A program made the translations under genes and the position numbers. Below the pieces are notes generated by a model, which did no database searches, was not told the DNA's origin, and was given only the letters and a program-made list of their open reading frames with translations. From assembly GCA_025403435.1 (NCBI GenBank), contig CM046344.1:19077652-19141651 (forward strand): DNA of 64,000 nucleotides, written 5' to 3'. The stretch comes from Artocarpus heterophyllus. Taxonomy: Eukaryota; Streptophyta; Magnoliopsida; Rosales; Moraceae. The first letter of the stretch is position 1. Every line of letters starts with the position of its first letter. Shown in pieces: positions 24,376 through 35,799 of this stretch.

Positions 24376-27300
24376 CTAAGTGAGTAAATACTGCAAATTT
24401 CGCATCCCCATAGCTTTCACATGCCTCTCGAAGACTCTCCCAGAAAGTGTCTTCGTAAATGGATCAGCTAAATTGTCCTCTGACGCGATCTTGCACATCG
24501 TGACATGCCCGCTCTAAACGAAGTCCTTTATCACATGATACTTCCGATCAATATGCTTACTCTTCTTGTGAAATCTTGGTTCCTTAGCATTAGCTACCGC
24601 CGCACTGTTATCACAGTACAGTGATACCGCTTTATCCACACCAGGAACTACCTCAAGATCCCCAAGGAACTTGCGGAGCCACACTGCTTCTTTCGAAGCA
24701 TCACTAGCCGCCACATACTCGGCCTCCATCGTTGAATCCAAAGTGCAATCTTGCTTCGCACTTCTCCAACTGATGGCACCGCCACCCAGAGTAAACACAA
24801 ACCCCGATGTCGATTTCCTAGAATCCAGGCAGGATTGAAAATTCGAATCAGTGTATCCTAGAGGAGTTAAATCCTCACCCGAATACACAAGCATATACCC
24901 TCGAGTCCTTCTTAGGTACTTGAAAATATGCTTTACCGCAACCCAATGGTTCGGTCCTGAATCCGCCTGAAATCGACTCACAATCCCGACCGCATAGCTA
25001 ATATCCGGTCGAGTGCAAAGCATGGCATACATGAGACTACCCACTGCCGAAGCATAAGGTACCTTCTTCATGTATTCTCTTTCTTCATAAGACTTTGGAG
25101 AGTCTTTCTTAGAAAGAGTAATTCCAGACCTAGATGGTTGCCCACCTTTCTTGGAATCCTGCATTGCAAACCTCCTGAGAATTTTATCTATGTAGCTGGC
25201 CTGTGACAAAGCTATCATTTTGTTCTTCCTATCCCGAAAGATCTGGATACCGAGAACAAAATTAGCCTCACCCAAGTCCTTCATGTCAAACTGCTTGGTC
25301 AACCATAATTTGACCGATGACAACGCCCCAACGTCATTGCCAATTAGCAGAATGTCATCTACATAGAGTAGTAGAAAAACCACCTTCCCATTCTTAATGT
25401 GTTTGTAAACACATGGTTCATCCACATTTTGTGAGAACCCATAAGTCTTGATCACTTGATCAAATCTTATGTTCCAAGAACGAGAAGCCTGCTTAAGTCC
25501 ATAAATTGACTTTAGCAGCTTACAAACCTTACCCTCTTGACCCGTGACCTTGAACCCGTCTGGTTGTTCCATATAAATGGACTCATGAAGATAGCCATTC
25601 AGAAAAGCCGTCTTGACATCCATCTGCCAAATCTCGTAGTCGAGAGCGGCAGCTATGGACAAGAGAATCCGGATGGACTTAAGCATGGCTACATGCGAAA
25701 AGGTTTCCTCATAATCGATTCCTTCCTTTTGCGTGTAACCCTTAGCTACCAGTCTAGCCTTAAAGGTTTCGACCTTTCCATCCACTCCTCTTTTCCTCTT
25801 GTAGATCCACTTACTCCCTATGGGTTTTACCCCTTCGGGAAGATCCACAAGCTCCCAGACCCGATTAGTCTCCATAGACTTCATCTCAATGTTCATGGCC
25901 TCTGTCCAGAGTCTTGAATCAACATCCTCCATAGCTTCTGCGTAAGTATAAGGATCCCTGTCATGTTCATCCGGTTCAGCCAAAAAGACCTCCCCATTGA
26001 ACATATACCTCTCATGTTGACGCCCGATCCTCCCACTACGCCGAAGCCCCTGAGGTTGTTGTTCAGGTTTGTTTGGTTTTTCTACACCGATCGGAATGGT
26101 TTCGTTTTGAACCTCCGGAGTAAACGGATTACCCCTCAACTCCTCAAGCACCACTTTGCTTTGAGGTTTAAAGTCGTTCATGTAACTCTCCTCAAGGAAA
26201 GTTGCATTAGTTGAAACCACGACTTTATTTTCCTTTGGGTTATAAAAATAACCCCCTTTAGTTCCTTTTGGATATCCTACAAACACGCAAACTTCTGAAC
26301 GTGCTTCCAACTTATTCGGATCCTTAAACAGGACATGAGCTGGACATCCCCATATGCGAATATGGTTTAAGGATGTCTTCCGTCTTGTCCACAACTCGTG
26401 AGGAGTTTTAGGGACCGATTTTGAAGGTACATTGTTCAAAAGATAACATGCGGTTTGTAGTGCATATCCCCAAAAGGATAAAGGCAATGATGAATAACTC
26501 ATCATGGACCGAATCATGTCCAACAAAGTCCTATTCCTTCTCTCTGCTACGCCATTCTGCTGCGGAGTGCCCGGCGCAGTCAAATGGGATAAAATCCCAT
26601 TCTCTAACAAGTGTCCCAAGAACTCATCAGAAAGGTATTCCCCACCTCGATCAGATCGAAGTGCCTTTATGGGTCTACCCAATTGCTTTTCCACTTCAGC
26701 CCGAAACTCCCTGAACTTATCATAAGTTTCGCTTTTGTGGTGCATTAGGTACACATACCCATATCTTGAGTAATCGTCAATAAAAGTAACGAAGTACTCA
26801 TACCCTCCTCGTGCCCGGATGTTCATCGGTCCGCAAACATCACTATGCACAAGTTCTAGAACCCCTTCGGCCCTATTGCCCTTAGACCCGTATGGTCTTT
26901 TGGTCATTTTACCCTCCAAACAAGACTCACATTGAGGTATAGATTCCACCTTTAAGTGACTTAAAGGTCCATCCCTTACCAACCTTTGAATCCTATTTAG
27001 GTTAATATGGCCAAGGCGCAAATGCCAAAGATAAGTCTTATTAGAGTGAGAAGTTTTAAGTCTTTTTGAGTCATTATCATTTATCTCAGCATTAAGCAAT
27101 AGGTCCATCTTAGGTTTGATAAAATATAGATTATTTTGCATCCATCCAGAACAGATAAAAGATTTGTTTTTACGAATCACCACTTTTTCATTAAAAGATA
27201 CCACGTAGGAGTCTTTAAATAAAGAAGATACAGAAATTAAATTCCTTTTAAATTTAGGAACATAAAAACAATCTCGCAAAATTAAACTCCTATAATTATC

Positions 27301-28330
27301 AAAATAAAGATGGACATCTCCCACTGCTTCCGCTGAGACCAAGGATCCATCGCCCATCCGAAGCGTTAAGTCTTCACGAAGTAGACTTCTCGTTTCTTTG
27401 AATCCCTGCAGAGAAACACAAACATGATTAGTTGCACCGGAATCTATGACCCAAATGTCACTGGATTCCTCAACCAAACAAGTTTCTAAATATAGAAGAT
27501 CACACCTACCTCCCTTGGAAAGGAAGTCCTTGCAATGCTTCTTTATATGCCCGACCTTACCACTAAAGAAGCACTTAAGCTTCTTTGGGTTCTTCTTCTT
27601 CTTCTTCTTGCTCTTGGTAGCAATAGGAATAGAAGACTTCCCACTTTTGGCCCGTTGCTTCTTTCCATTCCCAGAGTTAGGATTGGAACCAGAAGCAGCT
27701 ACCATATTGGCCTCTCCACCAGCAGGAGACTCCCTGATCAGCAGTTCAAACTCTTGTAACTGTTTCATCAGTTCTGTCAAGGTCATATCCCGTCTATTGC
27801 TTAGATTAAAAGTAGCTCTAAACGGAATAAATTCCTTAGATAGAGTCTCAAAGACCATAGTCATCTGAGTTTCAGCATCGATGTCAGGCTCCATTGGTTT
27901 GAGCCTCAGCGAGGTAACCCATGACCAACATCATGTGCTCCTTTACAGATGTCCCCGGTCTCTGTCTACAGTTTAAGAGTTTCCGAAGCGCCCCTTGCCG
28001 CTTTGTTATGGCCTGGCCTCCAAACATGTCCTCAAGATTATCCAAGATCTGCTTCGCAGTCTCATAATCCTGATGTTGAGCCTGCAGCACGTTATTCATG
28101 CTAGCCATAACATAGCAGCGGGCCTGATCATTAGCATCTTTCCAGCGGTCGTACGCTTGGAATTGCTCATTACTTGAGTCTCCCGTAGGCTCGGGAGGAC
28201 AAGGAGTTGTCAGAACATATTTCAGTTTCTCAAAGGAAAGGACGATGTCCAGGTTCCGTTTTCAATCATTATAGTTCTCACCGGTTAATTGGTTTTTGTC
28301 AAGTATCGATGATAAAGCGTTTTTAGACAT
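24376..28330 (-). pseudogene. C3 gag-pol polyprotein (nearly intact, three lesions)
   Basis: One reading frame of about 1,317 codons for a Ty1/copia polyprotein, from ATG 28330 to TAG 24376. Order: gag; lysine run (~27590-27605); zinc knuckle near 27573, where the second Cys of CCHC is Ser; protease (DSGATNH, ~27444); integrase with HHCC, then SDRGGEY (~26650) and [10 protein letters not shown]; reverse transcriptase with YVDD at 25354-25365; RNase H ([21 protein letters not shown]). Lesions: TGG-to-TGA early in gag (28262-28264), a 1-nt insertion near 27884, and GAG-to-TAG near 24516 that removes the last ~46 residues. Between the last two the frame is open for 1,126 codons. The product would normally be cleaved into particle proteins and replication enzymes. 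Confidence 0.95.
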
Positions 28331-29981
28331 TTTCAATCTACAATAAAGAGTCATATACCAAACATAAGCAAACATATATAATAATTTAGTAAGATAACAC
28401 AATCATGTAAAATCATGCAAATGTGTTTATGTGTCAAAACCTTGAAAATATCACAACCTTACAACGATAATTCCCAACTCAGAATTCAACAAGCTCCTAG
28501 GGGAGTCATGCCAAATTCAATCAGGAACACGGATCCCCTCCTGATTAATATATGTCATCCAGGACCCGTATGATCCAGCATATACTAATAATCGTTTCTT
28601 TGGCCATTAATTTTATTAACAGAGCTCCTAGGGGAGGTTAATAATAAAATTAACGTGAGTGTATAACCACCGTTTTAATATTTTATCCATGATTTATAAT
28701 CACCACCTAGGGGTGTGCAACCATAAATCATACTAAAATACCTTATCCTTTCAGAGATCCAATCTGGTACATGATAGAAATCCCTTCCTAGGGGTTGGGA
28801 CCATCATGTTCTTCCTGTGGACCAACGATGGAGGCCTTAGGTTCTCTCTTCGAAAACCTTCTCCCACTCCATCTTTTGAAGTCAAGGTTTTATTTTGAAA
28901 TTATGCATGAACAAATTTAATATGAGCGGCACTCCCTATTCTATATGACATGTTATCAATATACATGGTAAATCATATTATAATGCAGACAAGCAAAGCA
29001 ATCAAGCAAAGCTACAAGCATAATAATAATAATAACCGTAATATTATGCTTCCACCCTAGAGAATAGAAAAACTAAGATTACAAGAGAATAATCGAGACA
29101 TTTATCGATTCTTCATCCTTGAATCCTCAAGCTGTATCCTTCTTCATGTAATATCCATCTTCAAGTCCTCAATCCCGTATGAATCGAACACTTCATATTT
29201 CCGGTCATATCCAAATTTAATGTTTCTCAGAATCGTCCCAAAAATAAAATTAAAACTGCACCAAAAAATTGCACCTTTTCTGGACACCTGGCTGCTCTCG
29301 GTCGGCAGGCCGATCTGGATGATAGGCCGACCGATCATGGTGGTTCGGCCTGCCGAACATGAAGGTTCGGCCTGCCGGCAGAGCACCAAAATTTCTGCCC
29401 CACTGTCGGCCTGCCGGACCGTACGTCCGGCCTGCCGATCTGTGACCTTCGGCCTGCCGAACTGTGAGGTCCGGCATGCCGACCGAGCAGAAAACCCTCA
29501 ATCCAGAAAATACAATTTTAATGCAATTCATCAATTTTATTTTCAACAATTCAAAAACATAAAATTAGAGACTCAGGAAATACCTGGAGGCGCCATCATC
29601 AATCTTTAAGTTCGACTTCTCGTTCCGTCTTCTCCGAATAATTATTTAATTACAAAATTCTTACAAATTAAAAATTAAATAATAATTCCTAGACGGAGAT
29701 GATAGTCCGCCATCTAATTACATGAAAAACATAGATACACATTCTAACCTCTAAGGAACCATAACCGGTATTAATTAATCAATAAATAATTAAACAACAA
29801 TTTAATCAACCATAATTAATTAATAAACATTCACCATATAATCCATGACAACATATATATTATATAGAAACCTAGAGTGCCATCTCTCTATAAAATTTAA
29901 TTCAAGCATTGGAGAGATTAAGATCACAAAATTTATGCATATAACATGATCACAAACTTGCAAATTTATGTAAAAACCTCG
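28331..29981 (-). other. C3 untranslated leader with GC-rich motif cluster
   Basis: 1.65 kb between PBS and gag, non-coding. At about 29300-29486 there are eight GC-rich units related to TTCGGCCTGCCGAA, spaced roughly 15-40 bases apart, better preserved than in C1 or C2. This part would lie in the genomic RNA upstream of gag, where packaging and dimerisation signals are expected in retroelements (inference only). Confidence 0.75.
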
Positions 29982-29993
29982 GCTCTGATACCA
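29982..29993 (-). other. C3 primer-binding site (initiator Met tRNA)
   Basis: The minus strand is exactly TGGTATCAGAGC, two bases inside the 5' LTR. It is complementary to the 3' end of plant initiator methionine tRNA. Confidence 0.93.
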
Positions 29994-30387
29994 ATTGTTG
30001 GAAACAAAGTGCGCAGCGGAATTTTAAAATTTTTTCATCAGAGTATTTTCCAAAACACAAGTTTGACATGTTATATGTATAAATTAAACAGATCTTACTA
30101 ACCTCAGTGTGCCGAAGAACCTCCGCGACCTGTGTAGAGAAGTAACGTTCCAGAAGAGCCTCAACCAACTGGTCTTCTTTGCTATTCTCTATCCACAACC
30201 GGAGTGAGTGTGGGCTCACACGTACAGCTCTTCCACCGGTGACTCTCCTTCCAACCAATAGAGAGAACCCAAAGCTAGTGTTCGTGATTTGTGAACAAAA
30301 GCTCTCAGGGAGTTTTCAGATGCTCACTAGAAGAGTATCACTCTTAATCTCTCAAATTGATCTAAGTAAATCATTAGACTCACTCCC

Positions 30388-30403
30388 TTTTTATACCTAT
30401 TGG
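30388..30403 (-). promoter_or_regulatory. C3 5' LTR promoter: TATA and CCAAT boxes
   Basis: The minus strand has CCAAT at 30399-30403 and TATAAAAA at 30388-30395, followed by GGGAGTGAG. The same arrangement recurs in the other LTRs of this family. It would start transcription near 30355-30360, giving U3 of about 1.65 kb and R-U5 of about 360 bp. Confidence 0.65.
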
Positions 30404-31155
30404 TCCTTGGGGTCAGTCCATATCAGATTAGGTCTCAAAAATCGAAACAGAATCAAGTTCGGATTAATATCTGATAAGATACGCGTGAAAAACGCGTAAT
30501 CTTAACTGTCGCGGTCGGCATGCCAAACTGTGTGATAGGCAGGCCGAATTGGCCAGTTCGGCAGGCCGAACTTTCTGATAGGCAGGCCAAACTGCCGAGA
30601 AAAAATCTCCGCGAATCTTTTATTTTCCACCCGATATTCTAAAGGATAAAGTCTCAGTTTTGATTCAAATAGCCCAATAGAAAAGATATCTGATCAAAAC
30701 AAACTTTATCAAGATAATCTCTAAGAAAATAAATCAATTCACAATAATTCTACAAGTTTATCTTGTTCTAATTGTCCAAAATTAAAACAACCGATAAACA
30801 GACAAGAATTATCCGAACGCCATAATTCAACAAGTTTATCTTGAACTAATTTCTTACATAATTAATTCAACCGATAAACATACATGAATTATTTGATTCT
30901 TTCAAATTTTAAACCAATTGATAAATCCGACATAAGTCACCAATTATTGGAAAAGCACGCCGTGTCGTTACAGGATTTTGTGAGCTAGCAAAGGGGACCA
31001 AAATGGACCTATAAAGTTCAAGCTCATGATAATTATGAAACCCAATATCCCAGATATACATTTCACAATTATCAACTCCAACGCTACTCCACTAAAAGCT
31101 TGAAGCTGCACTCTCAAACTTTATAGAATTACGAAGCTCGTGTAGCTAAGTCTCC

Positions 31156-31419
31156 ATGACATATCATAGTGTATCGCATCCCCATATGATCATCCATAAC
31201 CGGCTTAAGGACAAGTTCTGTCTTACCTTCCCGATTATTTTTATCTTACGTTCCATTGTCTCACCATTAGAAAACTTACCATCCAAAGATAGTATACCAT
31301 TCGGTTACACCTATGTATCCAAATGGTTGAGCGCTCCAGTTTTCCAATTACAGGACAACGCATATAAGAGGATATCATTACTCCTAAAGAGGAGCTATGG
31401 ATTCCATATCTATGAATAA
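31156..31419 (+). other. Antisense 87-codon frame in copia LTR (uncertain)
   Basis: An open frame starting MTYHSVSHPHMIIHN and ending KRSYGFHIYE, on the strand opposite gag-pol. The same frame is open at 1017-1280, 13841-14104, 23489-23752 and (reverse) 42275-42538. It is shortened in phase at 6089-6292 and stopped once near 18418. I recognise no domain. It may be open by chance in a set of related LTRs. Confidence 0.25.
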
Positions 31420-32032
31420 CAAGTCTAAGCTACCAAGAGTCATGCCTCCAACGTACCGGCATGCATGCCACTATAGAGATGTGGGAGTCACCCATTGGTA
31501 CATCAAAAGACACAAGTCGAGACAACGGGCCCATTATTCATCTCAGGATTAAGATACAATACAAATGATTGTCTAAAGTGAATCGATTTGCCAAGACAGA
31601 ATTATTAATCCAAATCAATTCACTTTATGTCCCGATCCAACACATCGTCACCTATGACAACGCGCCAATGTTTCTATTCACGGAGTCCAACTCCGATGGC
31701 CAAGACAAACCATCTCCCAAAAGGGATATAGACAACATAACAATCTTTACATGAATAAAGCGCCCAACTTTATTCCCTCGATTGCGGATCATATATTTTA
31801 GACCATCACCTTAAGAGTCGTGTCTACCGCATAATCATCCCATCATATGCCCAACTCTTAAGGTTTAGACTGACAGTCTCAGACTACTGTTTGCTTATCA
31901 TACATTCAACAAATATGAACGTAAAGAGGACAATATTTGGTATATATAAATGAATAAATTCTTTATTGATAAAAATGTCTCCAAAAACGTATTACATTTT
32001 TACTCCTTAGAGCATACATGTCTAACATTAAT

Positions 32033-32640
32033 TACTAAGAAACTAATATTTACAAACATTTTTTTAATTTTTCTTTTTAATTTTATGACTTACAAAAAAA
32101 AAATCATACACAAAATCTAGAGCAAAAATAAAAAAAAAGGATATGGGCAAAAATAAAAAAATTTGGCACAACACAACATTGATGCATAATTTTGAAGCAC
32201 AACCCTCTCCCTCCAACCTAAAATATACATTGTCTCTAATGTAAAAAAAAGAATAGTGAGAGCAAACAAAGATATTACCTGAATCAACACAACTGTAGAG
32301 ATGATTTGTAGCAAACTTAACAAACTAAACTAAAAACTAAAATAAACACACAACAATATATTACAAACTGGGTCTTTTAAAGTCAGATTCCCTAGACTTT
32401 ATTTTTTTGTTTCGAAAGTCAAAATCATGTTTTTACATAGATTCTTCAGAATTCGTCTCAAGAGGCCGCAAATACAAAGTATTCACTAATCACAATTGAT
32501 TATAACCTCCTTAATCTCAGCTATTCTAAAAAAATTAATTTTGAGATTTATTTTCAATTTTCAAAGGTTTTTTTTTAAATTAAGCAGAAAACAAAAAAAA
32601 AGAAAACAAACAACAAAAATAAATATTTACAAAAAAAAAA
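32033..32640 (-). other. G1 3' non-coding region, continued
   Basis: The rest of G1's region between integrase and 3' LTR, resuming after C3's second target duplication. It is very A/T-rich with long A and T runs; no gene is seen. Confidence 0.7.
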
Positions 32641-32644
32641 CTTC

Positions 32645-33602
32645 ACAGGGTTGGTAAACTGGAGCCATAAGAGTGACCTCTTCAGGCTCAGTTATCCATT
32701 CTATGTAGCTTTTCAATCTCTGGCCATTTACTCTGAGTATCCTTCCATCGGATGGATCTTCAATTTCAACAACACAATTTGGGAAAACCTATTTCACAAT
32801 ATATGGACCTGTCCATCGTGATTTTAACTTACCAAGATGATGGTGAAGTCGAGATTCATAAAGATGAACCCATTGATTTGGCTCAAAGCTCTTTCTCATA
32901 ATATGCTTGTCATGAAATGCTTTCATTTTGCCTTGTAAATCCGTGAATTATCATAAGCATCGTTCCTTAATTCCTCAAGTTCAGAGAGTTAAAGCTTCCG
33001 TTCAATACCTGCAGCACTAAGATCAAAGTTGAGGGCTTTAATAGCCCAATAAGCTTTATGTTCAAGTTCTAGAGGTAAGTGACAAGCTTTTTCAAAGACG
33101 AGCCTATAGGGAGACATTCCTGAAGGAGCTTTGTAAGCTGTACGATATGCCCATAGTGCATCTTGAAGACGTAAGGACCAATCTTTTCGATCTAGATTCA
33201 CTGTTTTTTCCAAGATTTGTTTGATTTCTCTATTTTCTAACTCAGCTTGTCCATTTGTCTGTGGATGATAGGCAGTTGAAACTTTATGAATCACACCGTA
33301 CTTTCGCATCAAAGCTTCAAAAGAATGGTTGCAAAAATGTGTGCCTTCATCACTAATTATAGCACGTGGCGTACCATACCTAGATAATACATTTTCTTTA
33401 AAGAACTTTATAACAGTTGTATTATCATTAGTACGGCATGCAACAGCTTCAACCTATTTTGAAACATACTCCATAGCAAGAAGGATGTATAGGTACCTAG
33501 AAGAAGGTGGAAAAGGTCCCATAAAGTCTATTCCCTAGCAATCAAATATTTCAATTGCTATAATCGGGCTTAGAGGCATCATATGGCGATGAGACAGAGT
33601 AC
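32645..33602 (-). pseudogene. G1 integrase (broken)
   Basis: Minus-strand Ty3/gypsy integrase. Reading down from 33602: a core segment with GIDFMGPFP (first catalytic Asp), then [11 protein letters not shown] (second Asp), then [17 protein letters not shown] near 33260 (catalytic Glu region), then [20 protein letters not shown]. The C-terminal part near 32700 resembles VNGQRLKHYIEW of the family but is out of frame. Two stops are TAG at positions expected to be Trp (near 33537 and 33458). Its neighbours are RNase H upstream and the non-coding 3' region downstream. Confidence 0.88.
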
Positions 33603-34418
33603 CTAACTTTTGACAATTTTCACAGGAACGACAATAGTGATAAGTTTCTTTGCACAAAATGGGCCACTAAAGACCACACTGGAGAATCTTTGCAGCAGTT
33701 TTCTTGCAGAAAAATGACCACCACATGCATCAGTGTGATAGAATTTTAAGACATTATACACTTCATCTTCAAGAATGCAACGTCTCATGATTCGATCACG
33801 ATAATATTTGAAAAGGTACGGATTATCCCAGTAAAAGTTACGTGCTTCAACCAAAAACTTTCTTTTATCTTGCAAACTCCAAGCAGATGGAATTTCTCCA
33901 GTTGCCAAATAATTGACAATGTGTGCATACCAAGGTAACTTGGTCATAGAGAACAGATGTTCATTAGGAAATTCATCGTGAATTAGTGAACCATCAACAT
34001 AATCATTGACTTCCAAATGAGATAAATGGTCAACTACCACGTTCTCAACTCCTTTCTTGTCCTTGATATTCAAATCAAACTCTTGCAGAAGAAGGATCCA
34101 CCTGATAAGCCGGGCCTTAGCATCCTTTTTAGAAAAGAGATACTTAAGGGCAGAATGATCAGTAAAAACAGTGATGGGTGAACCAATTAGGTATGAATGA
34201 AACTTATCGAGTACGAATACTACAACAAGTAATTCCTTTTTAGTGGTTGAGTAATTCATTTGAGCGTTGTTCAAGGTTTTACTTGTATAGCATACTACAA
34301 AAGGTTTTCCTTCCCTTCGTTGACCTAAGACGGCTCCTACAGCATAATTGCTTGCATCACACATCATTTCAAATGGTAAACTCCAATCAGGGGATTGCAT
34401 GATAGGTGTAGAAGTCAA
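33603..34418 (-). pseudogene. G1 RNase H and integrase zinc-binding domain (271-codon open piece)
   Basis: An open minus-strand stretch. The first ~130 residues are Ty3/gypsy RNase H ([46 protein letters not shown]). It is followed by the spacer with VVDHLSHLE and a H2C2-type region ([23 protein letters not shown]). This domain degrades the RNA strand during reverse transcription in intact elements. The first residues of the domain and its link to RT lie upstream in another frame. Confidence 0.9.
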
Positions 34419-34572
34419 CTTAGATATCGGTGTTTGAAAAGATTCTTCGCATTCTTTTGTCTATTCGTACACTGCATCTTTCAACAGGAGATTACACAAT
34501 GGTCTTGATATGGCTGAAAAATTTTGAATGAACCTCCGATAAAATCCAGCGTATCCAAGAAAAGATCGAACA

Positions 34573-35706
34573 TCATATAACAATCTTTGGAGTGGTCATG
34601 TTTGAAATAAGCTTAATCTTAGCTGGATCAACTTCAATTCCTCTTTCAGAAACAATATGTCCAAGAACTATGCCAGATGGAACCATAAAATGGCATTTTT
34701 TCCAATTTAACATAAGGCCTTTTTCTTCACATCTTTTCAAAATAGCTTCCAAGTCAAGCAGACAAGTATCAAACGAATCACCAAAAATTGTCAAATCATC
34801 CATGAAAACTTCCATAATCTTTTCAACCATGTTGCTGAAAATGCTCATCATGCATCTTTGAAATGTAGCTGGAGCGTTACAAAGTCCGAATGGCATTCGC
34901 CCGAAAGCAAAAGTACCAAAAGAGCATGTAAACGTGGTATTTTCTTGATCTTCTAATTCTATCTCTATTTGATAATATCCTGAATATCCATCTAGAAAGC
35001 AATAAAAAGGATGACCAGCTACACTTTCTAAGATTTGATTGATGAATGGGAGTGAGAAATGGTTTTTTCAAGTGGTGGCATATAATATTCGATAATCAAT
35101 GCACATTCGCCATCCAGTGACAACTCTTGTAGGGACAAAATCTCATTTTTCATTCTTTATCACAGCTACCCCAGATTTCTTAGGTACAACTTAAGTTGGA
35201 CTGACCCATTTACTGTCCGCAATGGGGTAAATGATACCTGCATTTAACAGTTTCAAAACTTCATTCCTCACGACTTCTTTCATTGTTGGGTTCAGTCTTC
35301 TTTGGGGGTCTCTTTTTGGATTAGCATCTTCTTCCAATTGAATATGATGGGAGCAAATCAAGGGACTAATACCCTTGATTTCAGCTATTGTCCAACCCAA
35401 TGCATTTTTGTGATCACACAACATGTTAATTAGCCGTCGCTCTTGTGATTCATCGAGTTTGGAAGAAATGATGACAGGAAAAGATTCATCAGCTCCTAAA
35501 AATACATGCTTCAGTCCTTTAGGAAGTTGGGCTAACGTAACTTTTGAGATTTCTTCAGTGGATGGTTTTGGTTTTTCTCCTTCTGGAAACAATTTTCCAA
35601 AACATGGTTGCCAAAACTTTGTTTCCTTGTCCAGTGAATGTTTGGGAATATCAGAAATGGGTTTGGGATTTTCAAGATCAAGACTTTCAAAGATTTCTTC
35701 AAGCAC
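34573..35706 (-). pseudogene. G1 reverse transcriptase (broken)
   Basis: Two main open pieces on the minus strand. 35191-35706 holds the N-terminal part (LGWTIAEIKGISPLICSHHI, then LLNAGIIYPIADSKWVSP). 34573-34896 holds the palm with MPFGLCNAPATFQRCM and the catalytic VFMDD near 34805, followed by NWKKCHFMV and GIVLGHIVSERGIEVDP. The stretch between them (34897-35190) is frameshifted but still recognisable (CIDYR region). The wording of these blocks is that of Athila/Tat elements rather than chromoviruses. Confidence 0.92.
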
Positions 35707-35799
35707 ATCGGTCGCTTTTGAAATTCTTCATGAACAGCTTCATCAATGATTTCAGTGTTAGAACACTCATCATTGCTTCGAAATTGCTTCCCAATATGG

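Larger units (their letters stand above)
22347..32027 (-). mobile_element. Copia element C3, complete and young, nested in G1
   Basis: 9681 bp on the minus strand with LTRs of 2015 bp (22347-24361) and 2032 bp (29996-32027), TG...CA ends and a perfect 5-bp duplication TTAAT (22342-22346 and 32028-32032). The LTRs differ by only about 15 substitutions and a few indels by eye. The primer-binding site and polypurine tract are canonical. The gag-pol gene has three visible lesions, so it looks recent but not autonomous. Confidence 0.97.
29996..32027 (-). repeat. C3 5' LTR
   Basis: 2032 bp, ends TG...CA, followed by the TTAAT duplication. U3 contains the GC-rich motif cluster (30512-30598) and the pair of ACGCG motifs around 30481-30498, both upstream of the TATA box. 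The antisense 87-codon frame is at 31156-31419, followed by a second antisense frame at 31569-31754. Confidence 0.96.

Noticed and set aside
29300..29486. Regularly recurring GC-rich units as a possible CRISPR-like array
   Set aside because: This is plant nuclear DNA, the units are short and degenerate with unequal spacing, and they lie inside a copia leader.
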